Below, piece by piece: positions 7,710 through 13,953 of a DNA stretch of 13,953 nt (position 1 is its first letter; each line of letters opens with the position of its first letter). The DNA comes from Anaerolineae bacterium (GTDB taxonomy: Bacteria; Chloroflexota; Anaerolineae; B4-G1; SLSP01), in NCBI GenBank assembly GCA_016934645.1, contig JAFGSL010000151.1, positions 1-13,953 on the forward strand. The letters are read 5' to 3'. The position numbers and the translations under genes are program-made. The notes under the pieces were generated by a model that was not told where the DNA came from, did not search any database, and saw only the letters and a program-made list of their open reading frames with translations.

Positions 7710-8726
7710 TTAACGAATGATCTCATTGGCCTGGTTTAGGACACTCTCAGGTACTGTCAATCCCAACGCTTGCGTAGCTTTGTAGTTGATCTGGATAAAA
7801 TTCTCGGCTGAGACGACGGGGATCGTACCGACTTCTGTGCCTTTGAAAATCTTATCGGCCAGAGGCGCTGCTTGTTTGCCCGTATCATAGGGTACGACGT
7901 TCACCCCAAAAATGGTTTCGTGGCCTTCCACCACCATCAAGGCTCCGCCAATAGGTATCCGTTGTTCGTCGGCAAACCTGCCGATCACAACGAAAGTATC
8001 CGGGGTCACTGTGAGCGGTTCTGCGAGAAACATAATCGCATCCATGCCTATATCGGCTTGTTGCGCGCGTGCGCTCAGTTCCACCTCAAGTTCTGCAGCA
8101 TTTTCGGCAGGAAACTCGATCAGGGTCACACCCGCATCTTCAGCTACAGGATAGAGAGCGGCCAGTTGGGGCTCTACAATCGGATAACCTTTCTGATAAG
8201 GAATCCAGATACGAGTAGCGTCTGGCACGATCTCGCGTAGAATTTCAAAACGCTTGACCGCGATATCCGGGCCAGGATAGCGTACACCAGTGACATTCCC
8301 GCCAGGTTCGCGCACACTATCGACCAACCCCATTCCCTCGATTAAGGCAAAAGAAAAAATTACCGGGATGTCGGTGCCTTGTGTGGCAGTTTTTGCCTCG
8401 ATCGATGCTTCAGTAGGAAAAGCTAGGATCAAATCGACCTTATCGTCGACGAATTTCTTGAGGACACTCTGATAAACGGCCATGTCGAAATCCGTTGCTT
8501 GTACATCGTAGACGATATTTTCCCCTTCGACGTAACCCAACTCGGCCATGCCCTCCTTGAAACCGTCAGTGATGCTGGCGACGAAATCCAGGCCGGACAA
8601 AACACCTACCCGGTAGACTTTAGGGCTGGGTTTTCCACAACCGCTCAAAAGTAACCCTGCGACGACGACGATAACGAGTAACCGACGCAAATTTCCAGTC
8701 TTGCTCTGAAGTTTCTTCCCTTTCAT
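7710..8726 (-). CDS. Substrate-binding lipoprotein, ABC_sub_bind family (PF04392-like)
   Basis: A 338-residue exported lipoprotein. Basic residues and a hydrophobic stretch (13-27) end in the lipobox L-L-S-G-C with C30, so the mature protein would be lipid-anchored outside the cytoplasmic membrane. The rest matches the two-lobed family formerly called DUF534: 'YRVGVLSGLDFV' at the start of the mature part, 'PGGNVTGVRYPG' in the middle, and a C-terminus with 'INYKATQALGLTVPES' close to the family's usual 'KALGLTIPPSL'. No permease or ATPase gene is present, so it is probably not a simple uptake component. It lies between a double-receiver regulator and a membrane kinase, which suggests a periplasmic-type sensor presenting a ligand to the kinase. 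The ligand is unknown. Its GGGAGG ribosome binding site lies inside the last codons of the preceding gene (stop at 8733), which implies translational coupling. Confidence 0.9.
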   Translation of the reverse strand: MKGKKLQSKTGNLRRLLVIVVVAGLLLSGCGKPSPKVYRVGVLSGLDFVASITDGFKEGMAELGYVEGENIVYDVQATDFDMAVYQSVLKKFVDDKVDLILAFPTEASIEAKTATQGTDIPVIFSFALIEGMGLVDSVREPGGNVTGVRYPGPDIAVKRFEILREIVPDATRIWIPYQKGYPIVEPQLAALYPVAEDAGVTLIEFPAENAAELEVELSARAQQADIGMDAIMFLAEPLTVTPDTFVVIGRFADEQRIPIGGALMVVEGHETIFGVNVVPYDTGKQAAPLADKIFKGTEVGTIPVVSAENFIQINYKATQALGLTVPESVLNQANEIIR

Positions 8727-8732
8727 CGTAAT

Positions 8733-9503
8733 TTACCTCCCGGTATGATATTCTATTTGCAATTCAGGCGATGTTACCAGCCGCCCAACCAACCCTATCA
8801 ATGTATCGAGAGTCACCGGCTTCTCCAACAGTAAATCGGCGCCGGCCTCTTCGACGACGTCACCATACCACGACTCACCCGTAATCAGAACCACGTGCGT
8901 TCCATCTGCGGTTAACTTAGCCCGTTTTTCACGGACCATATCGGTACTTTTCTTTGTCCCCATGTGAATGTCACAGAGCAACACAGCATACTTGTTTTGA
9001 TCGACAAGGTGCTGTGCTTCAGCAAGAACGCCGGTCTCAGTGACACGGTATCCGGCGCGCGCAAGCGCATTGCTATAGAGACGGCGCAGGTCCGTGTTGT
9101 CCTCAATAACCAGGACGTGCGGCGCGTCTGTGGCACGACTCAGGATACTGCTGATAATCTCACGGATTTTCTTGACGGTAAAAGGCTTGTCCACAAAAGC
9201 ATCAAGGTTAAGGTCTACCACCTGGTCGCGCAGTTCATCGCTGCCATAGGCCGTCATCATAATGATGTGGGTATCCGACGACTGCTCCCGCACGACCCGC
9301 GCCAAATCAATGCCGCTCATACCCGGCATACTATAGTCGGTAAGCAGCAAGATATACTGATGGCTTTCCAGACAAGCCAGCGCCTCTGCCCCATTTTCGC
9401 AGGTATCCACCTCATACGTCGGGTTAATTCTTTCGATGCTGGCAGCCAGGGTCAAGAAGACCGCCGGGTCGTCATCTACAATTAGGATACGTTGGGTTGA
9501 CAT
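8733..9503 (-). CDS. Tandem double-receiver response regulator (REC-REC)
   Basis: A 256-residue cytoplasmic protein made of two receiver domains and nothing else. Receiver 1 (about 4-122) has D10-D11-D12, phosphoacceptor D56, T84 in 'IIMMTAYG' and K106-P107. Receiver 2 (about 128-245) has E134-D135, phosphoacceptor D178 in 'LLCDIHMG', T209 in 'LITGES' and K229-P230. All key residues are present in both, so both could be phosphorylated. Proteins of this layout usually serve as phosphate shuttles or sinks, or act through protein contacts. A GAGGG ribosome binding site 7 bases before the ATG supports the start at 9503. Its last codons contain the ribosome binding site of the lipoprotein gene, so the two are likely made together. 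The receiver of the hybrid kinase just upstream shares the 'TDYxMP' and 'MITAYG/MMTAYG' style with receiver 1. Confidence 0.93.
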   Translation of the reverse strand: MSTQRILIVDDDPAVFLTLAASIERINPTYEVDTCENGAEALACLESHQYILLLTDYSMPGMSGIDLARVVREQSSDTHIIMMTAYGSDELRDQVVDLNLDAFVDKPFTVKKIREIISSILSRATDAPHVLVIEDNTDLRRLYSNALARAGYRVTETGVLAEAQHLVDQNKYAVLLCDIHMGTKKSTDMVREKRAKLTADGTHVVLITGESWYGDVVEEAGADLLLEKPVTLDTLIGLVGRLVTSPELQIEYHTGR

Positions 9504-9554
9504 TGCTTTACCCTCTCTCTTAGACCGCTATCATATAAGGCAGCGCTGACACAT

Positions 9555-10718
9555 CTAGCCTTTCTCGTACAGCGCCAAAGTTTCCAGAGCCACATCTCGA
9601 ATCTCCGAGAGCCGGATCGGTTTTTGCAAAACACGCTGGATAGCGCGCGCTGCAACCGGGTCATGAATCAGATCGTAACCGTAAGCGGTGATCATAATGA
9701 TGCCGGTGCCCGGATAATTTTTCTGGATACATGAAGCCAGTGCCACACCATCTAAATCGGGCATCTTGTAATCGGTGATCAACAAATCGAAAGGTTGCTT
9801 TTTGAAAAGCTCGAGCGCCTGTTGCCCGCTTGACGTGACCACGATTTCGCACCGAGGTAGTTTCTGCAATCCCTCACGCAAAGTGAAGGCCACGCACTCT
9901 TCGTCATCGACGATCAGGATGCGCCGCGGAGCCCCGCTTTTGGCTTTGATGAGCGGGTTTTTGATGGCAGGATAAGGCGGGAGTTTAACCGTAAAACAGC
10001 TTCCCTGACCCGGCTGACTATCAACGGTGATCTCGCCCCTGTGGGCGACCACGATACTGCGTGCCAGCGTGAGCCCTAGCCCCATTCCCCCATGCGCACG
10101 GGAGAGCGCAGCATCAAGCTGCTCAAACGGCGCAAACAACCGCGCCATATCTGCACGGGCGATGCCGATACCGGTGTCACTGACCGACAAATTAACCCAG
10201 TCCCGATCAGCCCACAGATGTACGCTGACGCAGCCTCCTCGCGGGGTAAACTTAATTGCGTTTTCAATGAGACACTCAAATACCAACTGCAACTGCTCAC
10301 CATCGCCGATGATGCGAGGCAACTCTGCCGACAGATGCAGTTCCAGGGCAATACCAGATACTTCAGCGCACGCACGCTGCGCCTCGACCACCTGCGTGAC
10401 AAGACTCATCGGAGTAAGTAGCTGCTGGACAGACCTGTGCGCCTGAACAGCGAGCAGTGTGCCAATCCGAGTTACAGTTTTTTTGAGTTCTTGCGTTCGG
10501 TTGACGATAATGCCCACCGCTCGCTGTTGTTCTGGCGAGAGCGCGCCAAGTTCACCGGCATAGAGCAAATCGGCATAGCCCAGCAGTAACGCGATGGGTG
10601 TCCGCAATTCATGCGATACGTTACGGATGAATGTATCATGAACCTCGTCCAGATTTAGTGTTTCGGCCAATTCTCTCCGATTGCGCACCTCTACCCCGGT
10701 TTGTTCAGGTCGGGTCAT
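9555..10718 (-). CDS. Soluble hybrid histidine kinase with C-terminal receiver (HisKA-HATPase-REC)
   Basis: A 387-residue protein with no signal peptide, no membrane segment and no sensory domain. The H-box 'FIRNVSHELRTP' puts the phosphorylated histidine at H36, so the dimerisation domain begins almost at the N-terminus. The ATPase part has N-box N153, 'SDTGIGI' (180-186) and 'GGMGLGLTLARSIV' (210-223). The receiver (about 264-385) has D271-D272, phosphoacceptor D316 in 'LLITDYKMPD', 'MITAYG' and 'LQKPIR'. It looks fully active but blind, so it probably takes its signal from partner proteins or works as a relay or phosphatase node. A GGGAGAGGA ribosome binding site just before the ATG supports the start at 10718. 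Fifty-one bases separate it from the double-receiver gene, consistent with one transcript covering both and the genes beyond. Confidence 0.94.
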   Translation of the reverse strand: MTRPEQTGVEVRNRRELAETLNLDEVHDTFIRNVSHELRTPIALLLGYADLLYAGELGALSPEQQRAVGIIVNRTQELKKTVTRIGTLLAVQAHRSVQQLLTPMSLVTQVVEAQRACAEVSGIALELHLSAELPRIIGDGEQLQLVFECLIENAIKFTPRGGCVSVHLWADRDWVNLSVSDTGIGIARADMARLFAPFEQLDAALSRAHGGMGLGLTLARSIVVAHRGEITVDSQPGQGSCFTVKLPPYPAIKNPLIKAKSGAPRRILIVDDEECVAFTLREGLQKLPRCEIVVTSSGQQALELFKKQPFDLLITDYKMPDLDGVALASCIQKNYPGTGIIMITAYGYDLIHDPVAARAIQRVLQKPIRLSEIRDVALETLALYEKG

Positions 10719-10760
10719 TATCCTCTCCCACTATATAGAAGCTTCTGATATCGAGCAAGC

Positions 10761-10802
10761 AAAAATCTAACCTTGCACGCCTTGCCTATAAAGCAGGGTT
10801 AG
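10761..10802 (-). terminator. Probable intrinsic terminator after the OmpR-type regulator
   Basis: Read on the minus strand, CTAACCCTGC (10802-10793) pairs with GCAAGGTTAG (10776-10767), with one C-A mismatch and a 16-base loop. The second arm is followed by A and five T residues (10765-10761). This fits a Rho-independent terminator about 90 bases past the stop codon at 10892. It would split the cluster into a kinase/OmpR unit and a second unit starting with the hybrid kinase. The long loop and the mismatch lower confidence. Partial read-through is possible. Confidence 0.5.
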
Positions 10803-10814
10803 CTAAGGATACGA

Positions 10815-10854
10815 TACCACAAATTGATAGCCGATACGTTAGGGTTTTGTGGTA
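10815..10854. repeat. 9-bp inverted repeat in the gap before the hybrid kinase
   Basis: TACCACAAA at 10815-10823 is exactly complementary to TTTGTGGTA at 10846-10854 across 22 bases. It lies in the 173-base gap between the OmpR-type regulator (stop at 10892) and the hybrid kinase (start 10718), upstream of the putative terminator in the transcription direction. No T-tract follows. The spaced symmetrical arms could be an operator or an mRNA hairpin. The sequence alone does not decide. Confidence 0.4.
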
Positions 10855-10891
10855 GAAGTGTTGCAGAAGCGTTAGCAAATAGGGGAATGTG

Positions 10892-11752
10892 TCACGAGTT
10901 GCTGACCGTGTAGCCTACGCCGCGCACAGTTCGAATAACATCGGTGCGCCCGGTGGCATCTTTGACCTTTTGGCGGATGCGATAAATGTGATAACGGACA
11001 ATATCCCGGGCCTCCCACACTTCGGCGGCATAGCCCTGGGCCTCACGAAGCAATTCCTGGGGCGAGATCACGCGGGGAGCCTCGCTGATCAGATAGGCCA
11101 GCACATCAAACTCGGTCGGGCTGAGCTCCAATAACTCGGCATCCATCGTAATGACGTGGCGCGTCAAATCGACAATCAGGCTGTCATGCTGGAGGAAACG
11201 TTTCTGTTCGGCAGGCTGCTGTTGATCGACAGACAGGGCGGCTTGCGCCGTGACGCGCGGCGCAGGCGTGGATTGTGGCGCACCGACTTCCTGGATTGTG
11301 GCGCGCACCCCATCAAGCGTGCTGCTCAAGTGCTGTTCCAATTGCCACAACAACTCACGCTGTCTCTTTTTCTGGCGCCGGTTGAGCAACCCCACACGGA
11401 TGCTTTCACGTAGTTCGATGGTCTTACACGGCTTGAAGAGGTAATCGTGCGCTCCCTGGCGCAGCGCCTCGACCGCAGATTCAAGTGAGCCATGTCCTGT
11501 GAGCATAATGACGACCGTATCGGGCGCTTTTGTATGCAGCACTTTGAGTACATCGGTTCCACTGATGCCCCTCATTTTGAGATCGATCAATGCCAGATCG
11601 AATTCCTCTTGTTCGATATGCTTCAGCGCCACCTCACCACTCTCCGCCGCCACGACCGTATAGCCGTCACGTCCTAACAGCTCTCGTAGGAAGAAACGAA
11701 TGCTTTCTTCGTCATCCACAATCAGGATTTTGGCATTTGTTCCGGTTTCCAT
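10892..11752 (-). CDS. OmpR-type response regulator (receiver plus winged helix)
   Basis: A 286-residue DNA-binding regulator. The receiver (about 6-122) has D13-D14, phosphoacceptor D57 in 'LALIDLKMRG', T85 in 'VIMLTGHG' and K107-P108. Its 'TGHGSLESAVEALRQGAHDYLFKP' style resembles NtrC-class receivers more than typical OmpR ones. A long helical and Ala/Gln-rich linker (about 123-185) leads to a winged-helix Trans_reg_C domain (about 190-285) containing 'LSPTEFDVLAYL', 'RYHIYRIRQKV' and 'IRTVRGVGYTV'. I chose the ATG at 11752 because AGGAG lies 4 bases before it and the product starts just ahead of the first beta strand. An in-frame ATG at 11803 would add 17 residues but has no ribosome binding site. 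It is the only protein in the window with a known DNA-binding domain. The kinase gene ending at 11837 is the obvious partner. Confidence 0.93.
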   Translation of the reverse strand: METGTNAKILIVDDEESIRFFLRELLGRDGYTVVAAESGEVALKHIEQEEFDLALIDLKMRGISGTDVLKVLHTKAPDTVVIMLTGHGSLESAVEALRQGAHDYLFKPCKTIELRESIRVGLLNRRQKKRQRELLWQLEQHLSSTLDGVRATIQEVGAPQSTPAPRVTAQAALSVDQQQPAEQKRFLQHDSLIVDLTRHVITMDAELLELSPTEFDVLAYLISEAPRVISPQELLREAQGYAAEVWEARDIVRYHIYRIRQKVKDATGRTDVIRTVRGVGYTVSNS

Positions 11753-11836
11753 AGTTCTCCTATGTTCTTCGGTGGACAAGGCTCCGCCATCTATATTACT
11801 CATTTTAAAAAATTAGAAAAGCCGCGTGCGTTACAA

Positions 11837-13684
11837 TTACTGACCCGTAGGTAAAATGATGGTAAAGGTCGTCCCCTTGCCAACCTCGCTCTGTACGAGG
11901 ATTTGCCCCTTGTGCTCCTGAATAATGCCGTAGCTAATGGAGAGTCCTAATCCTGAACCTTGGGGTTTGGTCGTAAAAAACGGTTCGAACAAACGCGCCT
12001 GAACATCTGGTGGCATTCCAATACCAGTGTCTGTGAACTCGATGTTGACACTTTCATGGTCGAGGATTGTACGGATGGTGAGATCACCGCCCTCAGGCAT
12101 AGCGTCGATAGCATTGATCACCAGATTCAAGAAAACCTGCTTCAGATGATCAGGATTGGCGACAATCAACGGTATAGCAGAATCCCAGATACGTTCGACA
12201 TTGACATAACTGTGCTGCAATTCCTTTCCACTCAATTCCAACACGCCCTCCAGCGTTTGGTGGAGGTTAGTCGGAGCGTGTTCCTGGCCTGAGGGTCGGT
12301 AAAACTCGCGCACACGGCGCACGATGGTAGCGATACGTTCGATTTCGTCCTCGGCAATGTCCAGATAACGCTCAATTTTCTCCGGACGTGTGGGCCCTTC
12401 CAATTCCTCTTTTGCCAGCGTCAGGCAGCCCTGGATCGATTGCAATGGGTTGTTAATCTCGTGGGAAATAGACGCGATCAAACGCCCTAGCGCCCCCATT
12501 TTCTCACTATGAATCAGCTTGACTTGTGTGGCTCGTAATACCTGGATTTGATCGATCATTTCCTGATACAAGCGCGCGTTGTCGATGGCGACCGCAGCAG
12601 AGTTGGCTAAAGCCTCCAACAACTCGCGGTCGTGAGCATTGAAAGCAGCGTCAACCTTGTTGATGACTTCGAGCACGCCGATGATATGGTCCTTGGCAAT
12701 AAGCGGTACGGCCAACAATGAGCGAGTGGTAACACTGGTGAGGCAATCGATTTCGCTGTAGAAACGGGGATCTTGTTGAGCATCCCCCACGATTGTGGAA
12801 GTCTTATGCTGCATGACCCAACCGGCAATGCCAGCATCAAGCGAGATATGTTGCCCAAACAAGATAGCGGAAGTATGGCTGTCAGCCACTGCGGCGAAGA
12901 CCAAATCATCGCTCGCAGCATCGTAGAGCAACACCGACGCATCTTCGGCATCGAGCAGCGTATTGATCTGTACCAGCGTCTGCTGCAACACAGTATTAAG
13001 GTCCAGATTGGCGGCCAGAACATGGGTAGCGCTGATAAGCGCCCCCAATTCGCGTGTGTTGCGCTGCGTCTGCGCATAGAGACGTGCGTTCTGCAAAGCT
13101 ATGGCAGTCTGATGCGCCAGAGTTTGAAGCAAGAACTGGTCAGTAGCAGTGAAATGATTTCGTACACCGCTCTCGACATTTAAAACGCCGATGACGTTGG
13201 CGCGAATCTTCAACGGCACGCACAATTCGGAAAAGGTGGACGGCGCCTCTTCATCGTGAGGCAGGTAGCGGGAGTCGTGTGTCACATCGGGAATATTGAG
13301 GACAATCCCGCTGCATGCGACAGCGGCAGAGATACCGTTTGAGCCATCCAACGGTAACAAACATTCCACGGTCTTGAGGCCACCCTGATCAAGATAATAA
13401 TGAAATCGCAACGCGTTGGCAACCTCGTCGACCAGGCTAAAGCTGGCAAAATCAAAATCGATTAACTGCGCTGCAACTTCCAGAGCATAACGGAGGATCA
13501 ATGTCTCATCGTGTAGCAGCGTTTGATTCCACCCCAGTTGGTAGATCACCTCAATGTTTTTTCCCTGGCGTTTGCGCTGTAGAATATCGAACAATATCTC
13601 TTCTGGGAGGGGGAGCATTTCGCTCTCGCTCAATGTGATCTGTGAAGCGTCGCTAGGCGTGTCGATGAGAATTTCTGCTTCCAT
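11837..13684 (-). CDS. Soluble histidine kinase with two GAF domains (GAF-GAF-HisKA-HATPase)
   Basis: A 615-residue cytoplasmic kinase without membrane segments. Numbered from the ATG at 13684, GAF1 spans about 58-205 and GAF2 about 225-372, each ending in the usual helix with 'NARLY'. The dimerisation domain has the H-box 'ASISHEINNPLQS' with phosphorylated H408, in the style of NtrB and related kinases. The ATPase domain has N-box N524 in 'NLVINAIDAM', 'TDTGIGM' and 'GSGLGLSI' (576-583). The GAF domains probably sense a small molecule, redox state or a partner; no bilin- or metal-binding signature stands out. I prefer the ATG at 13684 because AAAGGTGAT lies 9 bases upstream. A GTG at 13705 would add seven residues. 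It is the first gene of the leftward cluster, followed by the OmpR-type regulator after 84 bases, so they probably form a cognate pair. Confidence 0.94.
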   Translation of the reverse strand: MEAEILIDTPSDASQITLSESEMLPLPEEILFDILQRKRQGKNIEVIYQLGWNQTLLHDETLILRYALEVAAQLIDFDFASFSLVDEVANALRFHYYLDQGGLKTVECLLPLDGSNGISAAVACSGIVLNIPDVTHDSRYLPHDEEAPSTFSELCVPLKIRANVIGVLNVESGVRNHFTATDQFLLQTLAHQTAIALQNARLYAQTQRNTRELGALISATHVLAANLDLNTVLQQTLVQINTLLDAEDASVLLYDAASDDLVFAAVADSHTSAILFGQHISLDAGIAGWVMQHKTSTIVGDAQQDPRFYSEIDCLTSVTTRSLLAVPLIAKDHIIGVLEVINKVDAAFNAHDRELLEALANSAAVAIDNARLYQEMIDQIQVLRATQVKLIHSEKMGALGRLIASISHEINNPLQSIQGCLTLAKEELEGPTRPEKIERYLDIAEDEIERIATIVRRVREFYRPSGQEHAPTNLHQTLEGVLELSGKELQHSYVNVERIWDSAIPLIVANPDHLKQVFLNLVINAIDAMPEGGDLTIRTILDHESVNIEFTDTGIGMPPDVQARLFEPFFTTKPQGSGLGLSISYGIIQEHKGQILVQSEVGKGTTFTIILPTGQ

Positions 13685-13759
13685 GGATATACTATCACCT
13701 TTCACAAAAATGCTGTCCGTCCATACCGTATGTGCTTGTAGACACGATATTTCACACAG

Positions 13760-13768
13760 ATTGTACCA
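13760..13768 (-). promoter_or_regulatory. Possible extended -10 promoter for the leftward cluster
   Basis: On the minus strand the sequence TGGTACAAT (13768-13760) matches an extended -10 element (TGn plus a TATAAT-like hexamer). It lies about 75 bases upstream of the first kinase start at 13684. No good -35 box is found at 16-18 bases, which extended -10 promoters can tolerate. It is the best candidate in the 268-base gap on this strand, but it is weak evidence. Confidence 0.35.
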
Positions 13769-13821
13769 GAATCCGCCCTAAAATACAGTTAAGAATACGT
13801 TTGAGTTATTCGCGCAGTTTT

Positions 13822-13849
13822 TTGACTTTTTCATAAATTTAGCTATAAT
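13822..13849 (+). promoter_or_regulatory. Sigma70-like promoter reading rightward out of the window
   Basis: TTGACT (13822-13827) and a perfect TATAAT (13844-13849) are separated by 16 bases in an AT-rich stretch on the plus strand. The predicted transcription start is near 13855-13858. All genes inside the window run the other way, so this promoter must serve a divergent transcript that begins here and continues past 13953. Confidence 0.75.
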
Positions 13850-13859
13850 ACTCGGACTT

Positions 13860-13879
13860 ATGTCACCGCTGACATGTCA
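13860..13879. promoter_or_regulatory. Operator-like array of three inverted half-sites at the start of the rightward transcript
   Basis: ATGTCA (13860-13865), TGACAT (13870-13875) and ATGTCA (13874-13879) form overlapping inverted pairs. The first two make a hairpin with a 4-base CCGC loop. The last two form the perfect 10-bp palindrome TGACATGTCA at 13870-13879. They begin within a few bases of the predicted start of transcription, a normal place for a repressor site. Alternatively the symmetry acts in the RNA leader. Confidence 0.45.
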
Positions 13880-13910
13880 TATTGAGAAAGCGCTAAGCGA
13901 AAAGTCTTAG
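13860..13910 (+). CDS. Possible 16-codon leader peptide before a terminator
   Basis: An ATG only a few bases past the predicted transcription start opens a 16-codon frame reading MSPLTCHIEKALSEKS. Its TAG stop (13908-13910) lies inside the second arm of the terminator hairpin. A short frame ending inside a terminator is the geometry of translation-controlled attenuation. There is no ribosome binding site, so it would have to be read as a leaderless message. No run of one regulatory amino acid is seen. It may be chance. Confidence 0.2.
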   Translation: MSPLTCHIEKALSEKS

Positions 13911-13923
13911 TCGCTTGTTTTTT
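13888..13923 (+). terminator. Intrinsic terminator or attenuator in the rightward leader
   Basis: AAGCG-CTAAG (13888-13897) pairs with CTTAG-T-CGCTT (13906-13916), a ten-pair stem with one bulged T. It is followed by G and six T residues (13918-13923). The stem lies about 30 bases after the predicted transcription start and before a ribosome-binding-like AGGGAG at 13944-13949. It would therefore cut transcription before the next gene. A second pairing, AAGCGA (13895-13900) with TCGCTT (13911-13916), uses the same right arm. Confidence 0.6.
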
Positions 13924-13943
13924 GCTGTCTGAGACCGGGGGTT

Positions 13944-13949
13944 AGGGAG
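13944..13949 (+). promoter_or_regulatory. Ribosome binding site for a gene starting just past the right edge
   Basis: AGGGAG at 13944-13949 is a good Shine-Dalgarno sequence on the plus strand, only four bases from the window end. Together with the promoter at 13822-13849 it predicts a divergent gene whose start codon lies within about ten bases beyond 13953. The gene itself is not visible. Confidence 0.4.
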
Positions 13950-13953
13950 ATAG

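Noticed and set aside
10730..10758. TTGCTC-17-TATAGT on the minus strand before the hybrid kinase
   Set aside because: The -10 box would end only 11 bases from the ATG, putting the transcript start inside the ribosome binding site.
10892..11803. Longer form of the OmpR-type regulator starting at 11803
   Set aside because: The ATG at 11803 has no ribosome binding site, and the extra 17 residues precede the receiver's first strand without purpose. The ATG at 11752 has AGGAG in front of it.
11837..13705. GTG start at 13705 for the GAF-GAF kinase
   Set aside because: The sequence after this GTG itself contains the ribosome binding site AAAGGTGAT for the ATG at 13684, which is the better start.
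1..13953. CRISPR array, tRNA or rRNA gene, insertion sequence, phage genes
   Set aside because: No regularly spaced repeats, cloverleaf, ribosomal RNA core sequence, transposase or phage structural motif was seen on either strand.

Overview
The window is almost entirely a two-component signalling locus. Every recognisable gene lies on the minus strand, so the reading order is from the right end to the left. Protein style suggests a Chloroflexota-type bacterium (Anaerolineae or a relative). The hints are very long multi-GAF/PAS kinases carrying an 'NPLLPxTRSEL' GAF signature, receiver domains with a K-G instead of the usual K-P after the last conserved lysine, moderate GC and strong purine-rich ribosome binding sites. 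This assignment is inference from sequence style, not a database match.

Layout in transcription order. (1) 13684-11837: soluble GAF-GAF histidine kinase with an NtrB-like H-box. (2) 11752-10892: OmpR-type response regulator, the only protein here with a recognisable DNA-binding output domain. A hairpin plus T-tract at 10802-10761 probably ends this unit. (3) 10718-9555: short hybrid kinase (HisKA-HATPase-REC) with no sensor domain. (4) 9503-8733: regulator made only of two receiver domains. (5) 8726-7710: lipoprotein of the ABC_sub_bind substrate-binding family, with no permease or ATPase nearby; its ribosome binding site lies in the last codons of gene 4. (6) 7638-3091: 1515-residue membrane kinase (extracytoplasmic sensor, HAMP, GAF-GAF-PAS-PAS-PAS-GAF, HisKA, HATPase). 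(7) 2994-1069: threonine-synthase-like PLP enzyme fused in frame to a receiver domain, with a second receiver (to 860) continuing in the -1 frame after a run of five C. (8) 649-179: single-domain CheY/DivK-like regulator, followed by a clear intrinsic terminator at 115-84.

Taken together there are three histidine kinases and seven receiver domains, but only one DNA-binding output. This looks like a branched phosphorelay. A plausible model, which is inference, is that the lipoprotein binds a small molecule outside the membrane and signals to the large kinase. Phosphate could then pass through the stand-alone receivers, the short hybrid kinase and the enzyme-linked receivers. The fusion of a PLP amino-acid enzyme to receiver domains is the most unusual element.

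At the far right, reading out of the window on the plus strand, a strong sigma70-like promoter is followed by overlapping inverted half-sites, a 16-codon mini-ORF, an intrinsic terminator and a ribosome binding site at the very edge. This is the arrangement of an attenuated leader for a divergent gene that starts just beyond 13953. No tRNA, rRNA, CRISPR array or insertion sequence was seen. No gene-free stretch exceeds 300 bases.
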